This document shows, one piece after another, positions 4,975 to 12,232 of a stretch of 22,283 nucleotides of DNA. Every line of letters begins with the position of its first letter. The first letter of the stretch is position 1. Under the pieces are notes generated by a model. It saw only the letters and a program-made list of their open reading frames with translations. It ran no database searches and was not told where the DNA came from. The stretch spans positions 1-22,283 of the IMG/VR virus record IMGVR_UViG_3300045970_000471. The stretch is one strand, 5' to 3'. The translations under genes and the position numbers were made by a program. The DNA is from a virus.

Positions 4975-7524
4975 TCAGTACCAGATGCAGTAGGAGCCGA
5001 TTTGAGCCGTGTTGGCCCCCGCGGCAGAGGGGGCCATGTAGACCGAGATAGTGCCGCTCGCGTTCATCACCCCGGTCCCGTCGATCTCGTCGTCAATGAC
5101 CCCGGCCAGCGTTCCGGTAGTCATGGCGGTCGAACATCCGGCGGCGCAGTTGGTGGTCATGGCTACAGCGGACTTGGTCTCGGTTCGGGTAGTGGCAGCC
5201 AGCCCGATCCGGTACGTAGCCGAGATGCGAGTCACGCTGCCCGCGCTCGCTGCGACACCGTAGCGGGGTCCGTTAGTGGTGGAGGGCCGGTTTGTTGAGA
5301 TGATGCAGCGGAACGAGAACGGCGCCGCCGCCGCGTAGGTCGGACTCGTCATCGGGACGCCCGCCGTGCCGATGATGCCCGTGGTGTTTGCCGTCGCGGA
5401 GCTGGCCCACGCTGCGGTGGGGCGGGTGAGAGTACCGGCGCCTGCAGGCGTGGCCCATGTGTTGTCGCCCCGGTAGTAGGTGGTGGCAGAGGGCGTCCCG
5501 GTCGCGGAGTGGTTCGCGACGCTCACCACCGCGCCGTTGATTGCGTTGGCGCTCGCCGCCGCATCGCCCACGGGGAGGTACGGGAGCGCGGGGATCTGGC
5601 CCGTCGAGGCGGTGCCACTGATGTTGGTGAAGGAGGGCTGCGCCCAGGTGTTGCCGTTCGCCCAGAACTGATTGGCTGCGCCAGCGGTCGAGAGCGCCGC
5701 CACGGTGCCGCTCGCGTTGCCCGTTCCACCGTTGAGTACCGGCAGGATACCGGCCACCTCGTCGGTCAACCCGACCGCGCTCCACGTTGGGGCTCCTGCG
5801 CTGTTGCTGTGAAGGACCATGCCTGTGACCCCGAGCGCCGTGCTGCCGAGCGTGCTCGGGGTGTTGAAGTAGGGGATGCCATTTGTGGCGATCACCCCTC
5901 CGGTGATGATGGAAGCCGCATCCGGCAGGCTCCACACCGTCGACTTGCAGATCCAGACCGAGTTATCCACGGTCGAGTTTGAGTTGGTGATCATCTTGCC
6001 GGGGGGAGAGCAGGCCCCTCCCAGTATCTCGCCGGTCGTCGGCAGAACCGTGGTGGTGGACCCGGCGGTAGTGGCTGCGGCGCTGCTCCAGATCGTTCCG
6101 TTGCAGTAGAGCCACTTCTGGTTGGGCGGTGTCCCGAGAATGTCGAGTCCGAAGTACCCCGAAAGCCCGACGCAGGATCCTCCAGCGGAAGCCAGCGTCG
6201 GCATGAACCCAGCTGAAGTGGCGTTGCCGTAGAGACTCCCGTAGAACCCAAGGGCCGCCGTCACCGTCCCGGTAGTCGCCAAGGCGTTGGTGGCCGAGAC
6301 GAAGGTCAGCGCACTCGACCCGCCGAACGCCCCCGAGTTGTTGAACTGGACCATCGTATTGGTCCCGGCCGGCGAGCCCCCGCCGCCCGCAGGCGTGCTC
6401 CAAGTGTTGTCCCCGCGCAGGTACGTCGTCGCAGAGGGCGTGCCGGTCGCGGAGTGGTTCGCGACGCTCACCACCGCGCCGTTGATTGCGTTGGCGCTGG
6501 CCGCCGTGGTGGCCGTAGTGGCATTGCCGGTGAGCGGGCCAACGAAGGAGGTGGCAGTCAGGTTGCCGAGATAGTCGAGCCGCAAAGCGTAGCTGGACAA
6601 CGCGGCGTCCTTGAATACCGTCCAGATGTCGCCCGCCGCGTGAGTTGAAACCGGGGAGAAGATCAGCCCACCCCCCGCTGCGCCTCCGGGCGGCCCGATG
6701 ACGACATGCGAAGCTACATCGATCCTTCCGGCGGGGTGCGAAGACGTGGAGGAGCGATCCCAAGAAAGCCCCGCGGACCCAGACAGCGTCCCGCCCTGAT
6801 TGTACTGGAACTGGAGCGTGTTCCCACCGGCTGCCGCTGCGCCAGCGGCAGCCCATGTCGGAGCCGCAGCTCCGTTGCTGGTGAGCACCTGCCCACTCGT
6901 CCCGGCTGCGGTGACAGCGAGAACTGTGCCATTTGCGTATACCGCGCCACCCGCAGTAGGGGTGGGCGAGTCACCCGTTCCACCATTGGCAACGGGCAGA
7001 GTGCCGGTCACATTTGAGGTCAGGCTCACAACGGCGCCTGCGACGGCATTGGCGCTAGCGGCTGTAGCCGCGCCACCGGTTACATCACTGGGCTGGGAGC
7101 ACTGAAGTTGGCCCAGCACGTTGAATCCACGCGCCACCTGCGGGGACGGGCAGATCATGACGGTGCCGGTCCCCATCACCGCACCGAGGGTGGTCGCTGT
7201 TGGCGGGACCGGGTTCCATGAGTCCGACGAGCAGGAGTAAGCCGCCCCGTTGCTGGTGAGGTGCTGGCCCGCCGAGCAGGTGAGCGCCCCAGCGCCCGTA
7301 CCGCCATTCGCCTGCGGCAGCGTCCCGGAGAGCGAGTGCGTGTGGTCCGCGCGGCAAACCGCCAGCGAGCTGCCCTCCGCGGCCGTGACCCCCGAGACGT
7401 TCACCACGCCCGGCGCCGCCGTGCGGACCTGCTGCGTCGAGATCCCCGTGGTCGCCCCGGTGAGCACCGCCACCACCAGCACGCCCAGCGCCACGCCGAG
7501 GGTCTTACCTGCGATAGTCCGCAT
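4975..7524 (-). CDS. Large fibre-like protein with NGGTG repeats and N-terminal signal anchor
   Basis: This 849-residue protein is built of fibre-type repeats. LPxxNGGTG occurs at about residues 69-78, 175-184 and near 595, and there are several copies of phrases like TSGQVLTSNGAAAPTWA and ATTYLRGDNTWSTPAG, all common in phage tail fibres. Two blocks (about 340-365 and 655-680) are near-identical. The C-terminal 150 residues are non-repetitive and rich in Thr and Ala, ending GSYCIWY, and may be the receptor tip. Unusually, the N-terminus (MRTIAGKTLGVALGVLVVAV) looks like a signal peptide or membrane anchor. The start overlaps the preceding gene by 20 nt but has GGAG 9 nt upstream. The gene interrupts the Mu-like order between spike and gp46. 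Confidence 0.7.
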   Translation of the reverse strand: MRTIAGKTLGVALGVLVVAVLTGATTGISTQQVRTAAPGVVNVSGVTAAEGSSLAVCRADHTHSLSGTLPQANGGTGAGALTCSAGQHLTSNGAAYSCSSDSWNPVPPTATTLGAVMGTGTVMICPSPQVARGFNVLGQLQCSQPSDVTGGAATAASANAVAGAVVSLTSNVTGTLPVANGGTGDSPTPTAGGAVYANGTVLAVTAAGTSGQVLTSNGAAAPTWAAAGAAAAGGNTLQFQYNQGGTLSGSAGLSWDRSSTSSHPAGRIDVASHVVIGPPGGAAGGGLIFSPVSTHAAGDIWTVFKDAALSSYALRLDYLGNLTATSFVGPLTGNATTATTAASANAINGAVVSVANHSATGTPSATTYLRGDNTWSTPAGGGGSPAGTNTMVQFNNSGAFGGSSALTFVSATNALATTGTVTAALGFYGSLYGNATSAGFMPTLASAGGSCVGLSGYFGLDILGTPPNQKWLYCNGTIWSSAAATTAGSTTTVLPTTGEILGGACSPPGKMITNSNSTVDNSVWICKSTVWSLPDAASIITGGVIATNGIPYFNTPSTLGSTALGVTGMVLHSNSAGAPTWSAVGLTDEVAGILPVLNGGTGNASGTVAALSTAGAANQFWANGNTWAQPSFTNISGTASTGQIPALPYLPVGDAAASANAINGAVVSVANHSATGTPSATTYYRGDNTWATPAGAGTLTRPTAAWASSATANTTGIIGTAGVPMTSPTYAAAAPFSFRCIISTNRPSTTNGPRYGVAASAGSVTRISATYRIGLAATTRTETKSAVAMTTNCAAGCSTAMTTGTLAGVIDDEIDGTGVMNASGTISVYMAPSAAGANTAQIGSYCIWY
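5486..5560. repeat. 75-bp direct repeat in fibre gene, copy B
   Basis: This segment is identical to 6431-6505 at 73 of 75 positions and lies 945 bp from it in the same orientation. Similarity continues more weakly for about 30 bp beyond the gcagaggg edge. It encodes the NAINGAVVSVANHSATGTPS region of the fibre. The near-identity at DNA level, including third codon positions, points to recent duplication or gene conversion. Confidence 0.9.
6431..6505. repeat. 75-bp direct repeat in fibre gene, copy A
   Basis: Partner of 5486-5560, with only two mismatches (a C/G in the gggcgtNccgg part and a C/G near the ccgcc end). Both copies are in the same reading frame of the 849-residue fibre, so recombination between them would delete 315 residues without a frameshift. 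Confidence 0.9.
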
Positions 7525-8038
7525 AGAGCCAGTCTCCTGTCTGGGGCACCATCACCATCGTGATCGCCGTGCCAGTGATCGAGTAGTCGGTCGTCGGTCG
7601 CAGCCGGACGCCGTTGAGGTAGAGGTGCACCGAGCCGGCCGTCGGCGCGTTGGCCAGCGTGAAGGCGGTATTGCTCCCGTTGATGGTGCCGCTCGGGATC
7701 TCGTTGTCGACGAAGACCACCGACCCGCCGCCGCCGGCGATGGTGATGGTGGCCACCCCGCCCGCTACCGTGGCGGTGACCCCGGCGCCGACGAAGTTGA
7801 GCGTGCCTGCGGCGCCCTGGTTGACCCCCTCGTCCTGGACGCTCGGCGACCCGCCACCGCCCCAGCCGGCGTTCCCGACGTTGGCGATCGCCGTCGCCCA
7901 GTCGAAGCACATGGCCTTCGCCGCGGCGATGGCGGCCGTGGACGCGCCCAGCCCAGCCGCGGTGTCGGCCAGCCAGATGGCGTAGATGGCCCCGGAGAGC
8001 CCCGTCGTGCAGCCGGCGTCGCCCGCGGAGATCGCCAT
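7505..8038 (-). CDS. Small tail fibre-like / baseplate-associated protein
   Basis: This 177-residue protein follows the hub/spike gene after 3 nt. Residues 1-55 are Ala-rich and helical. A Gly/Val/Thr-rich beta stretch (about 75-110) follows. The C-terminal domain (about 112-177) reads PSGTINGSNTAFTLANAP then GSVHLYLNGVRLRPTTDYSI and ends GDWLYADYRR. This strand-rich module is common at the ends of phage fibre and tail proteins, where it is thought to trimerise or bind surface sugars. The last 20 nt overlap the start of the 849-residue fibre gene, suggesting the two are co-expressed. Whether it is a fibre adaptor or a short fibre cannot be told. Confidence 0.65.
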   Translation of the reverse strand: MAISAGDAGCTTGLSGAIYAIWLADTAAGLGASTAAIAAAKAMCFDWATAIANVGNAGWGGGGSPSVQDEGVNQGAAGTLNFVGAGVTATVAGGVATITIAGGGGSVVFVDNEIPSGTINGSNTAFTLANAPTAGSVHLYLNGVRLRPTTDYSITGTAITMVMVPQTGDWLYADYRR

Positions 8039-8041
8039 GGC

Positions 8042-9151
8042 CTACCCCAGCACCGTGACGTTGCCGGGTCCGACGATGGTCCCAGCGAAGGGGCCGGCCT
8101 GGACCGGGTCGGTCGCCCGGGCGATGGGCAGCAGGCCGCCGTTGAGCGTCACCAGCGTGGCGCTCACCTCGAGCTTCAGCACCGAGGCGCTCTCCCAGAG
8201 CTCGGCCTCCGGCTTCGACGGGTCACCGCCGGCGAAGCCGACGAGCACCCGCGCGCCGGGCGCGACGGTAGCCTTCATCCCGGGCACCCCGTAGCGGATC
8301 GGCACCGCGCTCATCCCCGGCAGCCTCTTGTCGTCTGGCACGAGCTCGAGCGCGCCGGTGGCCATGTTCTGCGCCACCACCTTGGCCGGGTACCTGGCGA
8401 GGTAGTCGAGCCGGCTGAAGAGCGACCGCACCCAGGCTGCCAGCGCCCCCTTGACCCGGTCCGACCCGCCCACCACCTGGTCCTCGAACCAGACCAGGTG
8501 GCGGAGCTGGTGCGGGTCGACGTGGTGCTCGACGTAGGAGACCCGGCGACCGAGGAAGGTCTGGCCGGGGCCGATGGCTGGGTCGTCGGCCGCCAACTCG
8601 ATGCGCCCGAGCTGCGGCTCCTGGTTGGTCAGGTCGTAGTCGACCACCTTGGACGCCGCCCAGCTCTCCAGGCCCACCCAGACCGTCCCGTCGGCCAGCA
8701 CGCGCCAGGTCGGCCCGCCCGCGGCCGAGGCCACCAGGGAGGCCAGCGCGGCCGCTGCCGGCTGCGCCACGGCCTGCCAGAAGGCCAGGGTGGTGCCGAG
8801 GGCCGCCGGGTCGGAGCTGGGCGCCAGCGTCTCGCCCGCGGCCGCCAGGGCGTCGAGGAGGGGCTGCCGGAGCGGCACCCCCCGGTAGGCCTTCGGCCCG
8901 AAGGCCTTCGACAGCCCGCCCGCCCCGCCCACCACCCGCACGTGGACGGCGTCCTGGTAGGCGCCCACGCGGCGCGCTGTGCCGATGAAGCGCTGGCTGC
9001 CCGTCCCGAGGGCGATCGTCACCCTCCCCGTCAGCGCGGCCGGGTCGGCGACGTCCACGCGCAGGTCGGCCCACCAGGCGCCGTGGCGGGGCCTGGCGAT
9101 GGTCCCCGAGACGACCGGGTAGCCGTTGGCGGTGCAGTAGGCCCCGCTCAT
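8042..9151 (-). CDS. Baseplate hub/spike fusion (Mu P + gp45-like)
   Basis: This 369-residue protein overlaps the preceding gene by 4 nt (ATGA). The N-terminal two-thirds lie where Mu has its hub protein P (gp44). Residues about 252-322 look like a gp45/gpV-type OB fold: RYPAKVVAQNMATGALELVP, then VPIRYGVPGMKATVAPGARV and LVGFAGGDPSKPEAELW. The tail (341-369: LPIARATDPVQAGPFAGTIV then GPGNVTVLG) resembles the end of short spikes or a PAAR-like tip. The protein therefore seems to combine hub and membrane-piercing spike in one chain, although separate genes are usual in Mu. No HxH metal site is visible at the tip. The fusion reading rests on motif appearance and would need structure prediction. 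Confidence 0.65.
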   Translation of the reverse strand: MSGAYCTANGYPVVSGTIARPRHGAWWADLRVDVADPAALTGRVTIALGTGSQRFIGTARRVGAYQDAVHVRVVGGAGGLSKAFGPKAYRGVPLRQPLLDALAAAGETLAPSSDPAALGTTLAFWQAVAQPAAAALASLVASAAGGPTWRVLADGTVWVGLESWAASKVVDYDLTNQEPQLGRIELAADDPAIGPGQTFLGRRVSYVEHHVDPHQLRHLVWFEDQVVGGSDRVKGALAAWVRSLFSRLDYLARYPAKVVAQNMATGALELVPDDKRLPGMSAVPIRYGVPGMKATVAPGARVLVGFAGGDPSKPEAELWESASVLKLEVSATLVTLNGGLLPIARATDPVQAGPFAGTIVGPGNVTVLG

Positions 9152-9699
9152 GGCCCGGGCGCCTTCTTGCTGGGCGGCACCGGGGTGGGACCGGTCTTCT
9201 CGTTGAAGACGCTCTTGACGTTGGTGTTGATGGCCGCTTTCGGCGTGACGATGCCGGCCTTCGACACGGGCAGGAACTCCACGAACTTGAGGATCGCCTC
9301 GCCGAGCCCGCCCGCCTGGACTCTCACCAGGCCCACGTTCTTCACGTACAAGGACTTGATGCCGTGGATCGCCAGCGACGGGTGGTAGATCATCACGGGC
9401 TTCGGCCGGGCCTTGCCGTTGATGGCCAGCAGCTCGCCCGACCTGATCGCCCAGGCGTCGAAGTGGGCGGGGGTCCAGAGCTGGAGCCGCACGGTAACCT
9501 CCGCGCCGTCGTTGCCCAGGTGGGAGAGGGTCGCGCCGTCGCTGCCCGCCGCGTTGCGCTGGTCGAGCCGGACGCTCTTCACGCCCTCGACCTGGGCCAC
9601 GCCAGGCAGCGCCCGGCCGGCCACGACGAAGCGGTCCCAGATGGACGTGACGCCGTCCCCGAAGACCTCGCCGCCGGAGGTGTCCCAGAATCCGGGCAT
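9148..9699 (-). CDS. Tail/baseplate protein at Mu N (gp43) position
   Basis: This 183-residue protein starts at ATG 9699, sharing one base with the tape-measure stop (TGATG). The position between tape measure and hub is where Mu has N (gp43), and other myoviruses have a LysM-type hub adaptor. Visible segments are VEGVKSVRLDQRNAAGSDGA (about residues 38-57), the strand-rich EVTVRLQLWTPAHFDAW, and IKSLYVKNVGLVRVQAGGLG then EAILKFVEFLPV. The N-terminal half resembles domains that wrap the tail tube end. The C-terminal 35 residues are Pro/Lys-rich (TPVPPSKKAPGP) and look flexible. It is shorter than Mu N, so homology is uncertain; the role is inferred from order. Confidence 0.55.
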   Translation of the reverse strand: MPGFWDTSGGEVFGDGVTSIWDRFVVAGRALPGVAQVEGVKSVRLDQRNAAGSDGATLSHLGNDGAEVTVRLQLWTPAHFDAWAIRSGELLAINGKARPKPVMIYHPSLAIHGIKSLYVKNVGLVRVQAGGLGEAILKFVEFLPVSKAGIVTPKAAINTNVKSVFNEKTGPTPVPPSKKAPGP

Positions 9700-11255
9700 C
9701 AGGCCACCCCCGCCTCGAGCCCGAGCTGCTCGAAGGCGCTGCCGAGCGCCTGGACGACGGCCTCGCGCACCCGGCCCTCGAGGTCAGCGCCGGCGCCGTA
9801 GACGTTCACCACCACCGCGCCCTGCGCCAGAGAGAAGCCCCCGCCGGCGCCGCCGACCTTCGGCATCCGGACCATCGACTCGACCGACGAGCTCGCGCCG
9901 TCGGCCCCGCCGTCGACGCCCTGCACGAAGCCGGCGGCGACGTTGAGGCCGAGCCCCTCGAAGACCGTGGAGGGCGAGTGGATCCCGAGCAGGTTCTTGA
10001 AGGACTCGACCGCCTTGGTCCCGAGGTTGGCGATGGCCTCGAGCACCCACACGGCCCCGTTCTCGATGCCCCAGGCCAGCCCCTTCATCAGGTTGGCTCC
10101 GACCTCCTTCAGCCCGTCCCAGGCCGCCGACAACTTGGTGGTGACCCAGTCCCAGGCGTACCAGATGTCGAAGGCGATCCGGGCCATGCGGTCCCCAAGC
10201 GGCAGGAAGCCGTCTTCCCAGAACCACGCGACGACCGCGCCGAGGCCGGCGAAGATGTAGGAGAGCCCCTCGATGACGAGGATGACGCTCCCGATCGCCT
10301 TCTCCACCCGTGCCGCTCCCCCCGGCCCCGACAGCGGCTCGATGAAGAGCTTCGTCACCGTGTCGGACAGCTTGGTCAGCGACGCCGTGATCCGCTGCCC
10401 GCTGGCGCTCGCCGGGTCGAAGGTGTCGGCCAGGGACGAGAGCGCGCCCTTCATGCGGTCCATCCCGCCGCCGCCGACGCTCATGTAGAGCTCCTCCGGG
10501 CGCGACTTCAGCGTCGACCAGAGGCCGGAGAGCGACTGGCTCCGCTTGTTGAGGACGGTGCCGATGGTCCCGCCCTGCAGGCCGGCGATCGCCTCGACGA
10601 TGGCGTTGATGCCGGTGCCGGAGTCGATGCGCCCGGCCTCCTGGAGCTGCATCACGCCGGCGGTGGTCGTCTTGAAGTGTTTCGCCAGCGACTCGTAGAC
10701 CTTCTGCACCGGCAGGCCGGCCTCGCCGAGCTGCATCATCGTCTCGCCGGTGAGCTTCCCGACGGCGTTGAGCTTGGTCATCTGGAAGATGACCCGCTGT
10801 ACGTACTCGTCGTCGCCCTTGAGCGCCCCGAAGTCGCCGGCGACCGTCATGAGCATCTCGGCCTCCTTCGGGTTGAAGCCGCCCACCAGGAGGTCCTTGG
10901 TCCAACCCATCACCTGGGTGGTGGTGAAGGGGGTCTTCGCCGCGAACTTCATGGCGTCGGCCAGCACGGCGTTGGCCTTCTCGCGCGACTGCAGGATGAT
11001 CTCGAGGCCGAGGAGCGTGTCCTCCTTGAACGCCTGGGCCTTGACGGCCGCGCCGCCGAGCTCGACCAGCGGGGTGGCAACCATGCGGATGGTGTCGGCC
11101 CAGCCCTTGATCTTGAAGCCGGCCGACCCGATGTCCATGTCCTTGCCGAGCTGGCGCATCTTCGTGCCGAGACCGCTCAGGGCGTTCCCGGCAGACTTCG
11201 CCGGGCCGCTGATCTTGTCGGTCAGGTTGAAGATCCAGCTCAGCGACTTCGACAC
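9699..11255 (-). CDS. Tail tape measure protein (Mu gp42-like)
   Basis: This 518-residue protein sets tail length and is ejected ahead of the DNA. The N-terminus (SWIFNLTDKISGPAKSAGNA) is typical of Mu-like tape measures. A central TMP domain follows, containing AAKTPFTTTQVMGWTKDLLV and QLGEAGLPVQKVYESLAKHF. Hydrophobic stretches lie near residues 320-345 (IGSVILVIEGLSYIFAGLGA). The conserved C-terminal phrase NLLGIHSPSTVFEGLG (about 424-439) is characteristic of many tape measures. The start is GTG 11255, 3 nt after the frameshifted chaperone stop. The length implies a fairly short tail, comparable to Mu. The order sheath, tube, chaperone, tape measure supports the call. Confidence 0.92.
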   Translation of the reverse strand: MSKSLSWIFNLTDKISGPAKSAGNALSGLGTKMRQLGKDMDIGSAGFKIKGWADTIRMVATPLVELGGAAVKAQAFKEDTLLGLEIILQSREKANAVLADAMKFAAKTPFTTTQVMGWTKDLLVGGFNPKEAEMLMTVAGDFGALKGDDEYVQRVIFQMTKLNAVGKLTGETMMQLGEAGLPVQKVYESLAKHFKTTTAGVMQLQEAGRIDSGTGINAIVEAIAGLQGGTIGTVLNKRSQSLSGLWSTLKSRPEELYMSVGGGGMDRMKGALSSLADTFDPASASGQRITASLTKLSDTVTKLFIEPLSGPGGAARVEKAIGSVILVIEGLSYIFAGLGAVVAWFWEDGFLPLGDRMARIAFDIWYAWDWVTTKLSAAWDGLKEVGANLMKGLAWGIENGAVWVLEAIANLGTKAVESFKNLLGIHSPSTVFEGLGLNVAAGFVQGVDGGADGASSSVESMVRMPKVGGAGGGFSLAQGAVVVNVYGAGADLEGRVREAVVQALGSAFEQLGLEAGVA

Positions 11256-11258
11256 GCA

Positions 11259-11728
11259 CTACCCCTTTCGGTCCACCAGGAAGGAGCGGATGAAGACCGC
11301 CAGCACCATCGCCCCCGCGTCCGCCTCGTCGCTGTCATCGCCCCGCAGCACCGCGCCGATGGCCCTGGCGCACGTCCAGGCGGCGTCGGGCCGCGTGGAG
11401 AGCGCGCGCTTGACCATCACAGCACTTTTTTTTCGACCTCCCCGTCCTTGGCGAGGTCGGCGACCTCGCTGCCGAACTGCTGGGCCAACGCCGGCTTCGA
11501 GTCGAGCATGGCGTTGACGGCGGCCGACTCCGGGTAGACGACGCAGTCGAGAAAGAGGCGCTCGACGGCGTCGACGCGACGCCGCTCGTCGACGATGGCG
11601 TCGCAGAACTTCCGCCAGACCTGGCGGTCGGGCTTGCGGACGATGACGGTGAAGTTGGGGCTGGAGAGCTGGTGCAGCTCGCCGTGCTTCGCCTTGAGCT
11701 CGTCGATGGTCTTCTGTTCGATGGGCAC
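11259..11728 (-). CDS. Tail assembly chaperone, -1 frameshift extended product
   Basis: If the ribosome slips -1 on the A8 run at 11426-11433, the first about 101 codons of the chaperone gene continue as SAVMVKRALSTRPDAAWTCA and on through VFIRSFLVDRKG to a TAG at 11261-11259, giving about 156 residues. Genes between tail tube and tape measure commonly make such a short/long chaperone pair (lambda G/GT type; also in Mu-like phages) that guides tube assembly around the tape measure. The downstream frame could alternatively be a separate 52-residue protein from ATG 11417, which shares its first base with the TGA (TGATG) of the short form. Slippage is inferred from sequence. Confidence 0.65.
11417..11728 (-). 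CDS. Tail assembly chaperone, short form (Mu gp41-like)
   Basis: This 103-residue protein starts at GTG 11728, with AAAGG about 11 nt upstream, 33 nt after the tail tube gene. It begins MPIEQKTIDELKAKHGELHQ, contains NFTVIVRKPDRQVWRKFCDA and VERLFLDCVVYPESAAVNAM, and ends GEVEKKVL, with the Lys codons inside an A8 run. Position and size match the pre-frameshift tail assembly chaperone of contractile-tailed phages. It is charged, mostly helical and lacks membrane segments. The short form would be the major product and the frameshifted form the minor one. Confidence 0.75.
   Translation of the reverse strand: MPIEQKTIDELKAKHGELHQLSSPNFTVIVRKPDRQVWRKFCDAIVDERRRVDAVERLFLDCVVYPESAAVNAMLDSKPALAQQFGSEVADLAKDGEVEKKVL
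11426..11433 (-). promoter_or_regulatory. A8 slippery site for -1 translational frameshift
   Basis: The minus strand reads GTCGAAAAAAAAGTGCTGTGATGG. In frame 0 this is GAA AAA AAA GTG CTG TGA, with a stop two codons later. A -1 slip on A-AAA-AAA enters a frame open for 55 codons that ends just before the tape-measure start. It is the only such homopolymer in this GC-rich stretch. Location in the chaperone gene is what the conserved tail frameshift predicts. Confidence 0.65.
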
Positions 11729-11761
11729 GGGGTCGGTGCCTTTCGGGTGGAGCGGGTGGGA

Positions 11762-12220
11762 CTACAAGAGCATTTGGGTGAGGGCCTGGCGGCCGTCGCG
11801 CTCGATCCGCATGATGTCGAGGTCGAGCTTGACGGTGATGGCGTCGCTCCCCTCCTGGCGGTCCGATGAGACCTTCTTGATCTGGCAGCCGTAGAGCACG
11901 TCGACCTTGAGCGCCGAGATCATCGTGCTCTGGTAGGTGATGATGATCGGGAAGATCGCCTCGAGGTAGCCGACCATCGGTGGCAGGGCGGCCAGCAGGT
12001 CGCGCCACTCCTGCTCGTAGAGCTCGATGGAGCCCTCCGGCTTGTACTGGCCGCGGGTACGGCCGACGCGCTGGGCGCCGGTGCCGAAGACGTCGCCCGG
12101 CTCCTTGCCGTCGGCGTAGTTGATCGACTTCACGCCGCGGAAGGGGGTGACGCCGATGCGGACCTCCACGCAGGAGTAGTCCCAGCGGACGCCGTTGATG
12201 TCAGGGTAGAGCGCGGGCAT
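11762..12220 (-). CDS. Tail tube protein (Mu M / gp40-like)
   Basis: This 152-residue protein follows the sheath gene and precedes the chaperone gene, as the Mu tail tube gene does. The start ATG 12220 has GGAGA about 6 nt upstream. It contains GVRWDYSCVEVRIGVTPFRG, then SINYADGKEPGDVFGTGAQRV and QYKPEGSIELYEQEWRDLLA, which is typical of myovirus tube proteins with a beta-barrel fold and one helix. The end (ITVKLDLDIMRIERDGRQAL) would be the closing strand and hairpin. The protein would polymerise in hexameric rings inside the sheath. Two cysteines are present, with no membrane segments. Confidence 0.85.
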   Translation of the reverse strand: MPALYPDINGVRWDYSCVEVRIGVTPFRGVKSINYADGKEPGDVFGTGAQRVGRTRGQYKPEGSIELYEQEWRDLLAALPPMVGYLEAIFPIIITYQSTMISALKVDVLYGCQIKKVSSDRQEGSDAITVKLDLDIMRIERDGRQALTQMLL

Positions 12221-12232
12221 CGTGTTCTCCGT

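Noticed and set aside
7250-9388. Plus-strand open frame of 712 codons opposite the hub and fibre genes
   Set aside because: Antisense shadow of recognised tail genes, with a repetitive Arg/Gly/Pro composition and no start signals.
9978-11537. Plus-strand open frame opposite the tape measure gene
   Set aside because: The tape measure on the minus strand has clear family motifs; the antisense product has none.
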